Shown here in pieces: positions 53,672 to 62,817 of a stretch of 64,000 nt of DNA. Within the stretch, counting starts at the first letter, position 1, and every line of letters begins with the position of its first letter. The stretch lies in contig CAZVNL010000008.1 of NCBI GenBank assembly GCA_964628055.1, positions 1 to 64,000 on the forward strand, read 5' to 3'. A model generated the notes under the pieces. The model saw only the letters and a program-made list of their open reading frames with translations. It ran no database searches and was not told the DNA's origin. Position numbers and translations under genes: made by a program. This stretch comes from CAZBEL01 sp964628055. GTDB taxonomy: Bacteria; Fidelibacterota; Marinisomatia; Marinisomatales; TCS56.

Positions 53672-55747
53672 TCAATGACTGGTTTTCGGTTCCGGGGGAC
53701 GGGGAGGGGATGTTTTGGCCGCCAACCGTTTTTTTCTCGGTTTCCGGGATGGCCTGACGCGGCCGTTTTTGGAGCGGATTAGCTTCTTCCCCTCTAAAAT
53801 GCGCTGAATATCACGATTAGTCAGGGTTTCGTATTTCAACAATCCGGCGGCCATGGCATGCAGGGTATCCATCCTGCTCTTCAACAGCTCTACGGCATAA
53901 TTCTGGGCTTTGCGTATTATCCGCACCACCTCTTCATCAATCATGCGGGCCGTGGCATCGCTGAAGTCCCGATGAGACTGAATCTCACGCCCTAAGAATA
54001 TTTCGGCATCCTTTTTCCCAAAGGTCATGGGACCCAAAACGTCGCTCATGCCCCATTCGCAGACCATTTTACGGGCGATGGCGGTAGCCTGTTCAATATC
54101 ATTGCCCGCGCCGGTGGTGAGCTGGTTGAAAATGAGCCGTTCCGCCGCACGACCGCCTAACAAGATTGCCAAGCGGCCTTCAATGTATTCCTTAGAATAG
54201 TTGTGTTTTTCATCGATGGGTAATTGGGTAGTGATACCCAGCGCCTGTCCCCGAGGAATGATGGTCACTTTATGGATAGGATCAGCCCCTGGAGTCAGGG
54301 CCGCTACTAAGGTGTGTCCCGACTCGTGGTAGGCGGTCATCCGCTTTTCCTCTTCAGAAAGGATGACACTCTTACGCTGGATTCCCATCATTACCTTATC
54401 CTTGGCGTCCTCAAAGTCTTCCATATCGACGGCTTTTTTCCGTTTACGGGCGGCCAGGATAGCGGCTTCGTTCACCATGTTGGCTAAGTCGGCCCCTACC
54501 AATCCAGGTGTTCCCCGGGCGATTTCTTCTAAATTTACTTTCCTGCGGTTGAGGACGATCTTCTTCGTATGCACCTTTAAGATCCCCAGGCGGCCGTGGA
54601 AGTCCGGCATATCCACCATGATCTGGCGGTCGAAACGGCCGGGACGTAACAGGGCTGGGTCGAGTACATCAGGGCGGTTGGTGGCAGCCAAAACGATTAC
54701 CATTTGATCCGAATCAAAGCCGTCCATTTCCACCAACAACTGATTCAAAGTCTGCTCCCGCTCGTCATGTCCCCCCCCTAAGCCAGCCCCCCGTTGCCGG
54801 CCCACAGCATCCAATTCGTCAATAAAAACGATACACGGCGCGCTTTTCTTCCCCTGATCGAATAGATCCCGCACCCGGGAAGCGCCGACCCCCACAAACA
54901 TTTCCACGAAGTCGGCCCCGCTGAGACTAAAAAACGGTACCCCTGCTTCACCGGCCACGGCCCGCGCCAGGAGGGTTTTACCAGTCCCCGGCGGTCCCAC
55001 TAAAAGGGCCCCCTTGGGAATGGAAGCCCCCAACTTCTGATAACGCTTCGGACGCTTTAGAAAATCGATCACCTCTTTCAACTCTTCCTTGGCCTCGATG
55101 CAGCCGGCTACGTCGTCAAAAGTCACTCTGGGCATGTTGGAGGTCCAGACCTTAGCGCGACTCTTTCCAAAACTAAAGATCCCCTTCATCCCTCCGGCAC
55201 CCCCCTGGACTCGACGCATGAGAAAGAACCAGAACCCGATGAGGAGAATCCAGGGAAGCATGTTCAAAAAGTAGCCGGTCCAATCTATACGCTGCTCTTT
55301 AAAGCTATATTGAACGCCATACTGGTCCCATTCATCCATCACTTTCTGGTCGATGAAGGGCAAAATCACATAGAAACGGGTTACATTATCCTGGACGCCT
55401 AAACTGGTCGTCACCGTTTGGGGGGTGGAGAATCTTCCGTGAAAAACCCCCTCGATAATGGTGGCTTCGGTAATCACCTTTTGGGTTAAGAAATCACGGT
55501 AGTAGTAATACTCCAGCTCCACTTCTTTCTGGTTTCCCGACGTGAACAGACTGGAAAGGAAAATGGCGGCCATGAGGATCAGCACCCAGATGAGGGAGGT
55601 TTTACCGGCCCGTTTCCACTGGAATTCGTTCTCTTTGGGTTTCTGGCCCGTGTCGCCCTTCTTGGGGAGGCCGGACTTAGGGGTTAGTTTACCCTTTTTC
55701 CGTCCGGGTTGAGCTCCAGGTCTTCTTTTCATCAGTCTAAGAAACAT
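53672..55747 (-). CDS. ftsH: ATP-dependent zinc metalloprotease FtsH
   Basis: This 691-residue membrane protease has a cytoplasmic basic start and two transmembrane helices flanking a periplasmic domain. The AAA ATPase has GPPGTGKTLLARAVAGEAG and the second region of homology DPALLRPGRFDRQI, and the zinc site is HESGH. It degrades membrane and regulatory proteins. GAAGGA precedes the ATG, which overlaps the hpt stop by 11 bases. The C-terminal Lys/Arg/Pro-rich tail is long but family-typical. Confidence 0.97.
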   Translation of the reverse strand: MFLRLMKRRPGAQPGRKKGKLTPKSGLPKKGDTGQKPKENEFQWKRAGKTSLIWVLILMAAIFLSSLFTSGNQKEVELEYYYYRDFLTQKVITEATIIEGVFHGRFSTPQTVTTSLGVQDNVTRFYVILPFIDQKVMDEWDQYGVQYSFKEQRIDWTGYFLNMLPWILLIGFWFFLMRRVQGGAGGMKGIFSFGKSRAKVWTSNMPRVTFDDVAGCIEAKEELKEVIDFLKRPKRYQKLGASIPKGALLVGPPGTGKTLLARAVAGEAGVPFFSLSGADFVEMFVGVGASRVRDLFDQGKKSAPCIVFIDELDAVGRQRGAGLGGGHDEREQTLNQLLVEMDGFDSDQMVIVLAATNRPDVLDPALLRPGRFDRQIMVDMPDFHGRLGILKVHTKKIVLNRRKVNLEEIARGTPGLVGADLANMVNEAAILAARKRKKAVDMEDFEDAKDKVMMGIQRKSVILSEEEKRMTAYHESGHTLVAALTPGADPIHKVTIIPRGQALGITTQLPIDEKHNYSKEYIEGRLAILLGGRAAERLIFNQLTTGAGNDIEQATAIARKMVCEWGMSDVLGPMTFGKKDAEIFLGREIQSHRDFSDATARMIDEEVVRIIRKAQNYAVELLKSRMDTLHAMAAGLLKYETLTNRDIQRILEGKKLIRSKNGRVRPSRKPRKKRLAAKTSPPRPPEPKTSH

Positions 55748-56279
55748 GTTGAAATCCTTCTAACCGGTAAATGGCCGGTAAATGTCGCATTTTTTGATCA
55801 TAATCCAGTCCGTATCCTACAACAAAATCGGGGGGAATTTCAAACCCAACCATGTCAATGGGAAAATCCAACTGGGCCACCTCCGGTTTCAGTAATAACG
55901 TAACAATGGATACGGATGCAGGGGCAGCTTCTTTCAAACGCTCCCGGATAAACCGAATCGTTAACCCGGAATCAATGATATCTTCCACGATGATGACATG
56001 GCGATTGGTGATCTCCGCCGAAATATCTTTCAACAGGCGAATCGTCCCCACACTGTCTGTGCCCGCGTAACTGGAAAGTTTCATGAAATCCATTTCACAA
56101 TCGATGGTCATTTGACGCATCAAATCGGAAAGGAAAATGAAGCTACCGTTCAAAATGCCGATTAAAATCGGGACTTTATCCTGAAACTTCTGAGACAACT
56201 CCGCAGCCATCGCTTTTACCCGTCTTGCGATGGTGTGTTCATCGATGAGGACCTGGAGCATATAATTCCCTATTTGCAT
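55737..56279 (-). CDS. hpt: hypoxanthine phosphoribosyltransferase
   Basis: This 180-residue enzyme salvages hypoxanthine and guanine to IMP and GMP. The PRPP-binding loop VIIVEDIIDSGLTIRFI is near residue 95. The tilS-hpt-ftsH order is the classic bacterial arrangement. It overlaps tilS by 10 bases and ftsH by 11. Confidence 0.96.
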   Translation of the reverse strand: MQIGNYMLQVLIDEHTIARRVKAMAAELSQKFQDKVPILIGILNGSFIFLSDLMRQMTIDCEMDFMKLSSYAGTDSVGTIRLLKDISAEITNRHVIIVEDIIDSGLTIRFIRERLKEAAPASVSIVTLLLKPEVAQLDFPIDMVGFEIPPDFVVGYGLDYDQKMRHLPAIYRLEGFQHVS

Positions 56280-57655
56280 AGTGACCGTACTTTGGGAATC
56301 ATGGAAAGTTCCGCCGGGCGCCTAGTCTCCGGGGTAACCTTCACTTTTTCACTGATGCGCCAACCGCAGACCCATAAGATATCCTCCCCTCCGAGAAGCA
56401 ACCATTGGTCACCCTTGGCCAGGCGAGGCACTTTCTCCTCCGTGAAAAAGTCGCTGAGTTTCTTGGTCCCGGTCATGCCCAGGGGGTGGAAGGCGTCCCC
56501 CGGTTGCCACTGTCGTAAGGTTAACGTACAGTGTGCGTACTGGCTGCCGTCGATGGTCTCTTTCCAGGGGTCCCGGGGAAAAAGGGTGGCAGTTTCCACC
56601 CATCTCCAGTGGAAATAGAAATGTTCACAGTCCAAACTCTCACCAGGAGACAGGGTATAAACCGGCCGGGGGGTGTTTTCCCCTTTCTTCAAAATGAAGG
56701 TGGCGCGATCCTTCAGTAATTGCCAGGCATTGGGTAAAGGGAGCACCTGCCCCGTGGAAGCTTGCTTTAAAAAGGTTTTTAAGTCGTTGTAAATATACCG
56801 TCTCCAGGGAACTTCGGTCTCTTCTACGAAGTGTTTGATCACCCTGATCTTTAGAAGTGTCGGTAATCGGGTCAAGGTGTCGATTTTAAGGTGGACCTCG
56901 TCATGGGTCTGCTGGGAGACAATCCGGGGCAGAAATTCCTGAACCATAAAGTTAAGGGTTTCTTCCGTTTCCCGCGCCTGGTGGGCCACATGCTCTAAGT
57001 TTTGTTCCAGGGCTGGGTAGCGCTCCGTCCACAGGGGCAGGACCCGGTGACGGAGAAAATTACGAGGATGTTCTTCCAACACGTTGGTGGGATCGTCAAT
57101 AAAGGGGATTTGATTGACCCTACAGTAGGTTTCAATCTCCTCGTGTGAAAAGGACAAAAACGGCCGCACAATCCGCCCCAGGTGGGGATGGATGCCCTTT
57201 AACCCGCTGATCCCACACCCAGCGGCTAAATGGGCTAAAACCGTTTCCGCCTGATCTCCTTGGTGGTGCGCCGTGACGATCCAATGGGCAGCGCACTGTT
57301 GACGAAGTTTCTCCAGGGCCGCATACCGCTCCCGCCTGGCCCAGGCCTCTACGCTTTCACCACGACCTTTGGTCCCCGGGTCCAAATGAGCCACCAAGCA
57401 GGGTACTTCCCATTGTGCGCTGGTTTTTACTACCAATTCCTGATCCTCGTGCGACGAAGGCCGCAGATGATGGTTCACATGGGCAACGGTTAATTGGAAC
57501 GGGGACTTTTCCCGAAGGGAACATAGGACGTGGAGTAACCCCATGGAGTCCTTACCCCCAGACACAGCCACCAAGAGGTGATCCCCCGGTGAAAACAAGT
57601 TCTCCGATACAATAAGAGTGCTAAAACGGTCGCTAAGATTGCTTGGTGAAGCCAT
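56270..57655 (-). CDS. tilS: tRNA(Ile)-lysidine synthase
   Basis: This enzyme converts C34 of tRNA-Ile(CAU) to lysidine, so that AUA is read. The PP-loop AVSGGKDSMGLLHVL lies about 30 residues from the start. The N-terminal ATPase domain is followed by TilS substrate-binding and C-terminal domains. The ATG at 57655 (461 residues) is preferred: a longer frame to 57787 would run into metF, which ends at 57672. It is the expected upstream partner of hpt-ftsH. Confidence 0.94.
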   Translation of the reverse strand: MASPSNLSDRFSTLIVSENLFSPGDHLLVAVSGGKDSMGLLHVLCSLREKSPFQLTVAHVNHHLRPSSHEDQELVVKTSAQWEVPCLVAHLDPGTKGRGESVEAWARRERYAALEKLRQQCAAHWIVTAHHQGDQAETVLAHLAAGCGISGLKGIHPHLGRIVRPFLSFSHEEIETYCRVNQIPFIDDPTNVLEEHPRNFLRHRVLPLWTERYPALEQNLEHVAHQARETEETLNFMVQEFLPRIVSQQTHDEVHLKIDTLTRLPTLLKIRVIKHFVEETEVPWRRYIYNDLKTFLKQASTGQVLPLPNAWQLLKDRATFILKKGENTPRPVYTLSPGESLDCEHFYFHWRWVETATLFPRDPWKETIDGSQYAHCTLTLRQWQPGDAFHPLGMTGTKKLSDFFTEEKVPRLAKGDQWLLLGGEDILWVCGWRISEKVKVTPETRRPAELSMIPKVRSLCK

Positions 57656-57671
57656 ACTGGTCTGTGAACCG

Positions 57672-58622
57672 TTACAAGAATTGGGAAACGACTTCGGTGA
57701 CTTCTTTAGCCGAAGACATAATATAAAAATGGATACAGGGAACGTTATGCTCGAACAGTTCCTGGCACTGTTGTAGGGCCCAGTCAATCCCTACGTGGTA
57801 GACTTCTTCCGGAGAACGTCCGGTCACTGCCGAGGAAAGCTTTTCAGGGATATCCACGTAAAAATTCCTGGGGATGGTTTTCAGATGGATCGTGCGGGTC
57901 AATATTTTAATCCCTGGAATGATTGGCACGGTAACTCCCAAGGCGCGCACCTGCTCCACGAAATCGAAAAATACCTGGTTGTCGTAAAACATCTGAGTGA
58001 CAATATATTCCGCACCGGCGTCCACCTTCTCTTTCAAGTAGCGTAAGTCCGTGACCAGGTTAGGGGCTTCGAAGTGCTTCTCCGGGTATCCCCCCACCCC
58101 GATGCAAAAGTCAGTGGGGTGAACGTCCACCAACTCCTCTTCGAGATACTTCCCCTGGTTCATGGCCACAATTTGCTTCACCAAATCCACTGCATACTTG
58201 TTCTGGCTGCGATCCGGTCGGGCGGTGACCTCCTTCCTCAGATCGTCTCCCCGCACAGCCAATACATTGTGAATGCCCAAATAGTTCAGCTCGATGAGGG
58301 CATCTTCCGTCTCTTCCCGGCTGAACCCCCTGCAAAGGAGGTGCGGGACGGTCTCGATATTATAACGATTTTTAATGGCCGCGCTGAGACCAATCGTCCC
58401 CGGTCGCTTGCGCTTCACATGCTTCTTTACCGTGCCGTCGGGGAGTTCATCGTAATACACCTCGGCTGAACGACTGGTTAAATCGATAAAGGGCGGGTCA
58501 AACGGGATTAACTGATCCACCAGGGAGAACACCTGATCAATACTCCCTCCCCGCTTGGGAGGAATGATCTCATAGCTGAACAGGGTCTGGTTGGCCTTAG
58601 CCAGGTAATCGATTATTTTCAT
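57672..58622 (-). CDS. metF: methylenetetrahydrofolate reductase
   Basis: This 316-residue flavoprotein reduces 5,10-methylene-THF to 5-methyl-THF for methionine synthesis. It has an N-terminal YEIIPPKRG, the NVLAVRGDD motif and YIVTQMFYDN, the conserved FAD- and folate-binding segments. The length is standard for the bacterial enzyme. It lies between the MBL hydrolase and tilS. Confidence 0.95.
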   Translation of the reverse strand: MKIIDYLAKANQTLFSYEIIPPKRGGSIDQVFSLVDQLIPFDPPFIDLTSRSAEVYYDELPDGTVKKHVKRKRPGTIGLSAAIKNRYNIETVPHLLCRGFSREETEDALIELNYLGIHNVLAVRGDDLRKEVTARPDRSQNKYAVDLVKQIVAMNQGKYLEEELVDVHPTDFCIGVGGYPEKHFEAPNLVTDLRYLKEKVDAGAEYIVTQMFYDNQVFFDFVEQVRALGVTVPIIPGIKILTRTIHLKTIPRNFYVDIPEKLSSAVTGRSPEEVYHVGIDWALQQCQELFEHNVPCIHFYIMSSAKEVTEVVSQFL

Positions 58623-58627
58623 TAGAA

Positions 58628-59275
58628 CTAATTTACCTGTTTTTTAAGGGGAAGTAAAAAGGGGTTTTGTTCCCTTTCAAATCCCAAGGTGGTCTCCGGT
58701 CCGTGACCAGTATGGATTATGACTTGGGGGTTAACGGAGCGGAGCAACTTTACTAAAGATTTCTGCAATAGGGACCAGTCACCTCCCGGCAGATCGGTTC
58801 TACCCACCGACCCGTGAAACAGGGTATCCCCCACGAATAAGTGATCTTCCACCAAAAAGCTCACCCCGCCGGGGGTGTGCCCCGGGGTTTCCAAAACTAC
58901 GATGGTAAACGGGCCCAGGGTCAACACATCTTCCCCGTCGATCCAAACGTCCACTTCCGGCGGCTTCCCGGAAGCAATCCCTAAAAAGGAAGCCATCTCC
59001 GTAAAATGATCCAGGACGGGTTTTTCCCTACGATGTAAATAGAAAGGGATGCGGTAACGATGGCGTAAGGCCTCCACCGCCGAGATATGGTCCAGATGGG
59101 CGTGGGTATTCAAAATGGCCAGGGGAACGCCCTGTACCTGGTCAACCATACCCATCAAGCGTTCCGCATCGTCTCCGGGATCAATAAACAGCAATTCCTG
59201 GTGAGTGTGAGCTACCAGCAGAAACGTATTTTCCTGGAAGGGGCCCGTAACGACGGTATGGACGGTAAGGCTCAA
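58628..59275 (-). CDS. MBL-fold metallohydrolase (glyoxalase II-like)
   Basis: This protein of about 215 residues has the two-zinc motif THAHLDH (HxHxDH). Further ligands lie in ETPGHTPGG and GDTLFHGSVGRTD, and the chain has HTGHGPETTLG near the end. Single-domain members of this glyoxalase-II-like group hydrolyse thioesters or act in sulfur metabolism; the substrate is not predictable. The TTG at 59275 overlaps the GAPDH stop as TTGA, which favours that start over an ATG ten codons upstream. Confidence 0.88.
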   Translation of the reverse strand: MSLTVHTVVTGPFQENTFLLVAHTHQELLFIDPGDDAERLMGMVDQVQGVPLAILNTHAHLDHISAVEALRHRYRIPFYLHRREKPVLDHFTEMASFLGIASGKPPEVDVWIDGEDVLTLGPFTIVVLETPGHTPGGVSFLVEDHLFVGDTLFHGSVGRTDLPGGDWSLLQKSLVKLLRSVNPQVIIHTGHGPETTLGFEREQNPFLLPLKKQVN

Positions 59276-60345
59276 ATATAAGAGAAGACGAGGTCCTGCA
59301 GGCACTGGATTTTATCCTCGTAGGAATGAGGATAAAGGAACCATTCCGTGGCGGCAATACTGCTGAGGAGCGAGTTCCCGTCCTGGGGAGTAAAGCAGAA
59401 GCCTGAAATTTCGTGGTCATTACGCACGTTCAGGGTAGGTTCCACCACGACGGTCTGGTTGAGGATGCGTCCATAGTGGCCATGATCCCGGCCGAAAGAA
59501 AAGACTACACTGCTCATGTTTTTCTCGGTCATGGCCACCAGGGGGTTCTGCTCCAGGCGCTCCTTCACCTGGGCGAGGCTGGTGGGCTCTTTCACTTTCA
59601 GATTAAACCAAAGTACGTGCATGTACTGACTGTTGATCTTCAGGGCCGAGGAAAACAGGTTCAGGTCAAATTTCATGGTACGGAAGAGGTCGACGGCGTC
59701 CTGGGCATGGTGGGTGCCGTAGGTTTCCGTGTGGTGACTTCCCACTTGAGGGGCGGGAATGAAAGACCCAGCCTGACTGATATCGTTGGCGCGTCGGATA
59801 CAAACGAACCGGCCTTCTACCAAATTATCCGCCGGTTGGTCTTTCAAAGTTAGGGTGTGGGTAATACACGATAAGTTATGCGTATTACAGGAAACGATCT
59901 GAATAAATTGGTCTTCCCCGGGGACCAGGGCTTCGTCGTTGATGCGACGGGCGTATTTTTTTCCAAAGCCATTCTCACTCCCCTGGGCCATAAAGCCCTT
60001 CACTTTATCGGTAAACCGCTGGTAGAACTGTTCTTTATTCTTATGCCCGATCCCTTTGGGCGTGCAGTCGATTACCACGGAAGCGCGGGCGATGGCCTCT
60101 TCAGCCTCAAAATCCGGATCGGTGCCTAATTCCTGGAAGGTGGGGATGCGGTCTTCATAAGCCGCCAGGCGCGCTCCTCGCCTTTGGAGATCCTGCACCT
60201 TGGATGTATCACTCTTCAATGGTGTATTTTTATGAAAGGTTACTTCGTCAATTCCCAGTTGGTCCCGGTAGTCAGCGAGTAATCCGATAAGGGGTTCCCC
60301 GATAGTACCGGTGCCAATAACATGGACAATTCTACGCTGTGGCAT
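59272..60345 (-). CDS. gap2: type II (archaeal-type) glyceraldehyde-3-phosphate dehydrogenase
   Basis: This 357-residue enzyme resembles the archaeal GAPDH family rather than the usual bacterial GapA. It has the dinucleotide-binding GTGTIGEPLIGLL near residue 11, VIDCTPKGIGHKN, QGSENGFGKK, and the catalytic Cys in SCNTHNLSC (C153), followed by RRANDISQAGSF. It interconverts glyceraldehyde 3-phosphate and 1,3-bisphosphoglycerate with NAD(P). GAGGAG precedes the ATG. Whether the cell also has GapA cannot be seen here. It sits between ccmD and the MBL gene. Confidence 0.9.
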   Translation of the reverse strand: MPQRRIVHVIGTGTIGEPLIGLLADYRDQLGIDEVTFHKNTPLKSDTSKVQDLQRRGARLAAYEDRIPTFQELGTDPDFEAEEAIARASVVIDCTPKGIGHKNKEQFYQRFTDKVKGFMAQGSENGFGKKYARRINDEALVPGEDQFIQIVSCNTHNLSCITHTLTLKDQPADNLVEGRFVCIRRANDISQAGSFIPAPQVGSHHTETYGTHHAQDAVDLFRTMKFDLNLFSSALKINSQYMHVLWFNLKVKEPTSLAQVKERLEQNPLVAMTEKNMSSVVFSFGRDHGHYGRILNQTVVVEPTLNVRNDHEISGFCFTPQDGNSLLSSIAATEWFLYPHSYEDKIQCLQDLVFSYI

Positions 60346-60359
60346 GATGACTCCTCAGG

Positions 60360-60488
60360 TTACGATTGCGAATCCCGACGGGACAAAAGTTCCTTCTCCA
60401 CCTCAAACTGGTACACAAACCATCCGATGATTACCCCCAGCACAATGATTAGAGCCGCGAGGAAGGAGGGAAAAAAGTCATACTTCAT
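60360..60488 (-). CDS. ccmD: CcmD-like haem exporter small protein
   Basis: A 42-codon ORF overlaps the ccmC stop (ATG at 60488) and encodes MKYDFFPSFLAALIIVLGV, one transmembrane helix, then a basic/acidic tail. Position directly after ccmC and the single-helix topology match CcmD, a small subunit that helps release haem-loaded CcmE from the CcmABC complex. The sequence family is poorly conserved, so identity rests mainly on synteny. Confidence 0.75.
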   Translation of the reverse strand: MKYDFFPSFLAALIIVLGVIIGWFVYQFEVEKELLSRRDSQS

Positions 60489-61152
60489 TTTCTAACACCG
60501 CCTCTTTTAATCGGAGATTGTGGATTCGATACCGGAGCATAAAGACATAGAGTAAGGTAAAGGTGATAAGGGAAAAGAAAAAAGGAATTAAGATTCTACC
60601 GGGTTGGGCGACCATTTCCACCTGGGGGTGGGATTGTAACTCCGGGGTCCAGAATTTTACCGAAAAGAAGATAATGGGTACGTCCAAAAAGGCCAGAATC
60701 CCCACCACGGCGGCATACCGGGAGACGCGCTCGGGATGCCCCCCAAACTGGCGCAACATGAAGTAGCCAATGTAAATCAAAAACAAAATTAGAGTAGTGG
60801 TAAGGCGCGGCTCCCAGGTCCAGGCTTTGCCCCAGATGGGTTTGGCCCAGATGGGCCCGGTAATGAGGACCAGGCACACGAAGAGGGTGCCCAATTCCGC
60901 CGCAGCCAACCCCACGCGATCCCACCGGGGGTCCCTCTTGGCAAGATATAAAATACCGGCCACCATGACGATAAAATAGGAAAGAAAGCCCGTCCACGCC
61001 ACAGGGACGTGAATGTAGAAAATCTTCTGGGCCCAGTGTTGTTCCGGGATCATTGGCGTGTAAAACAGGATGGCCAGGCAATCCACCATGATCATAATGA
61101 CCAGGAGCCCCAGCCAGAGTCGGTTACGCCCTTGGGAAAGAAACTGCATCAT
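60478..61152 (-). CDS. ccmC: haem exporter subunit CcmC
   Basis: This 224-residue polytopic protein (six predicted helices) carries the tryptophan-rich WGKAWTWEPRLT, the haem-handling signature of CcmC/CcmF. It also has conserved HVPVAWTGF. It presents haem to the chaperone CcmE. Overlaps of four bases with ccmB and of eleven with the ccmD-like ORF show one transcription unit. Confidence 0.95.
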   Translation of the reverse strand: MMQFLSQGRNRLWLGLLVIMIMVDCLAILFYTPMIPEQHWAQKIFYIHVPVAWTGFLSYFIVMVAGILYLAKRDPRWDRVGLAAAELGTLFVCLVLITGPIWAKPIWGKAWTWEPRLTTTLILFLIYIGYFMLRQFGGHPERVSRYAAVVGILAFLDVPIIFFSVKFWTPELQSHPQVEMVAQPGRILIPFFFSLITFTLLYVFMLRYRIHNLRLKEAVLENEV

Positions 61153-61814
61153 TCTTCGGTAATGTGGTCAAAAATAGTGTATCCAATTAAACTAAATATT
61201 ACAATAAAAGTAGCTAGGATGAGAACCCATATTTGCCAGGTGGGAAAAGGTTTTTGCTGCATCCAACCGGTGGTGGCCTTCACCGCAGCGATCACTACCG
61301 GCGACACCAAGGGAAAAAGTAGTATGGGCAATAACACTTCGCTCATTTTCGCCCGCATGGCCAGTCCCGAGACCAGACTCCCCACAACCATGATTCCCAG
61401 ATTTCCTAAAAGCACCAGACCGGCACCCGTCATGAGGTGGGGGGGCAAAGTCACGTCCAAGAACAGTAGAAATGGAGGTAGAATCACGATTTCCGTTAAA
61501 CACAAAAACAGAAAACCGCTGAGCCACTTGGCCAGGAAGATCAAACCGCGATCCACGGGAGCGGCGATTATCATGGTGAAAGCGTCAAACTCCCGTTCGA
61601 TGGCAAACATACGGTGCAGACCCAACACGGCGATGAAAAGGATTAAAATCCAAAATAGGCCGGGGGCGAACTCACGAAACAGAGTAGGCGAAACGTTAAA
61701 GGCCAGGGAGAAGGTCAATATAACAGCCAGGGCAAAGGCCAGCATAGAGATAGAAACCTCCTTGGTGCGCAATTCAATGGTCAATTCTTTCTTCAGCAGG
61801 GTTAAAAACATCAA
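61149..61814 (-). CDS. ccmB: haem exporter subunit CcmB
   Basis: This 221-residue membrane protein, mostly hydrophobic with about six helices, matches the CcmB permease. The N-terminus KKELTIELRTKEVSISMLAFA is characteristic. It pairs with CcmA as an ABC transporter that drives release of holo-CcmE. It overlaps both ccmA and ccmC by four bases. Confidence 0.94.
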   Translation of the reverse strand: MMFLTLLKKELTIELRTKEVSISMLAFALAVILTFSLAFNVSPTLFREFAPGLFWILILFIAVLGLHRMFAIEREFDAFTMIIAAPVDRGLIFLAKWLSGFLFLCLTEIVILPPFLLFLDVTLPPHLMTGAGLVLLGNLGIMVVGSLVSGLAMRAKMSEVLLPILLFPLVSPVVIAAVKATTGWMQQKPFPTWQIWVLILATFIVIFSLIGYTIFDHITEE

Positions 61815-62509
61815 TTGACCATTAAATCCTGGTAGGCTTTACGCAGGGTTTCCTTCCCCGTTCCTTCTGTGTGTTCATCAACCATCAGGGCTCCTTGTTC
61901 CAGGATGAGTACGCGACTGCAGAAGGTCAGGACCCATTCCAGATCATGGGCCACCATGAGGAGCGCCCGGTGGGGCGTGCGCCACTCCTTCAACAGGGAT
62001 TCCACCAGTTTACTGCCCTGGGTGTCCAGACCGGTCAGGGGTTCATCAAAAAGTAGTAAGGTCCACGGTAACAGGTTTGCCAGGGCAACTTTCAGCCGTT
62101 GCAACATCCCCTGGGAATACACTCGAATGGGATCTTTCCGCTGGGCGGTTAGTCCCACCCGATCCAGGGCGGCGGTAATCCTTGTTTGGTCGGGTTTTTC
62201 GCCGTGAAACGTGAGGGCAAAGGAGATATTTTCCCCCGCCGTCAGGGACGGATACAACCCGGGAGCGTGACCCAGATAGTGGATCCCCCGCCGGTCGAGA
62301 GCGCCGCCTTTGAAAATATTTTGTCCGCGAAACAGGATTTTACCTCGATCCGGTGCGCTGATGCGTGCTAAAATTCTCAGCAGGGTGGACTTACCCACGC
62401 CATTGCGCCCCATGAGGCCCACCACCTCCCCTTCCCGAACCTGAAAAGAGAGATCCTCCAAGACCGGGCGGTGGTAAAAAGCTTTTCTTAAGTGATGTAC
62501 AGTTAACAA
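61811..62509 (-). CDS. ccmA: haem exporter ATPase CcmA
   Basis: This 232-residue ABC ATPase has Walker A GRNGVGKSTLL near residue 34, the signature YSQGMLQRLKVALANL (CcmA-type rather than LSGGQ), and Walker B LLLFDEPLTGLD. It powers release of haem-loaded CcmE from CcmCD. It follows the CcmI-like gene by nine bases. Confidence 0.94.
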   Translation of the reverse strand: MLTVHHLRKAFYHRPVLEDLSFQVREGEVVGLMGRNGVGKSTLLRILARISAPDRGKILFRGQNIFKGGALDRRGIHYLGHAPGLYPSLTAGENISFALTFHGEKPDQTRITAALDRVGLTAQRKDPIRVYSQGMLQRLKVALANLLPWTLLLFDEPLTGLDTQGSKLVESLLKEWRTPHRALLMVAHDLEWVLTFCSRVLILEQGALMVDEHTEGTGKETLRKAYQDLMVN

Positions 62510-62518
62510 ATGAAAAGG

Positions 62519-62785
62519 TTATTTCTTCGGTTTCGACATCCTCTTGATTTGGCCAATGACCTGGGAGATTTCCTGTTTTAATTCTTCACGGTACTGCTGG
62601 TAGTCGGAGTGTTCCAGATTTCCGATCTCGTACTCCATCTCCAGTTCCTTAATCTGGCGGTAGAGGAGAATCTTCCGCCGCTGAAGAGCATCTATGTCTT
62701 CCTCCTTGGTAGAGGGAAGCTCCCCACCGGTCTCTAAAAGGGGTTGCACAACAAACCATGCCAGGCCGACAAAAACCACGCTCAT
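62519..62785 (-). CDS. CcmI-like small membrane protein
   Basis: A short protein (88 residues from the first ATG, 62785) with one N-terminal transmembrane helix (VVFVGLAWFVVQPLL). A coiled-coil segment with DIDALQRRKILLYRQIKELE and EIGNLEHSDYQQYREELKQE follows, the membrane-proximal pattern of CcmI. It lacks the TPR domain of full CcmI. A GGGGG ribosome-binding site (62813-62817) is at normal spacing only from non-standard codons (ATA at 62806, ATC at 62809) in this frame, so the true start is uncertain. It follows ccmF directly. Confidence 0.65.
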   Translation of the reverse strand: MSVVFVGLAWFVVQPLLETGGELPSTKEEDIDALQRRKILLYRQIKELEMEYEIGNLEHSDYQQYREELKQEISQVIGQIKRMSKPKK

Positions 62786-62817
62786 TAAGAGGTACTGAAA
62801 TATTATGATATTCCCCC

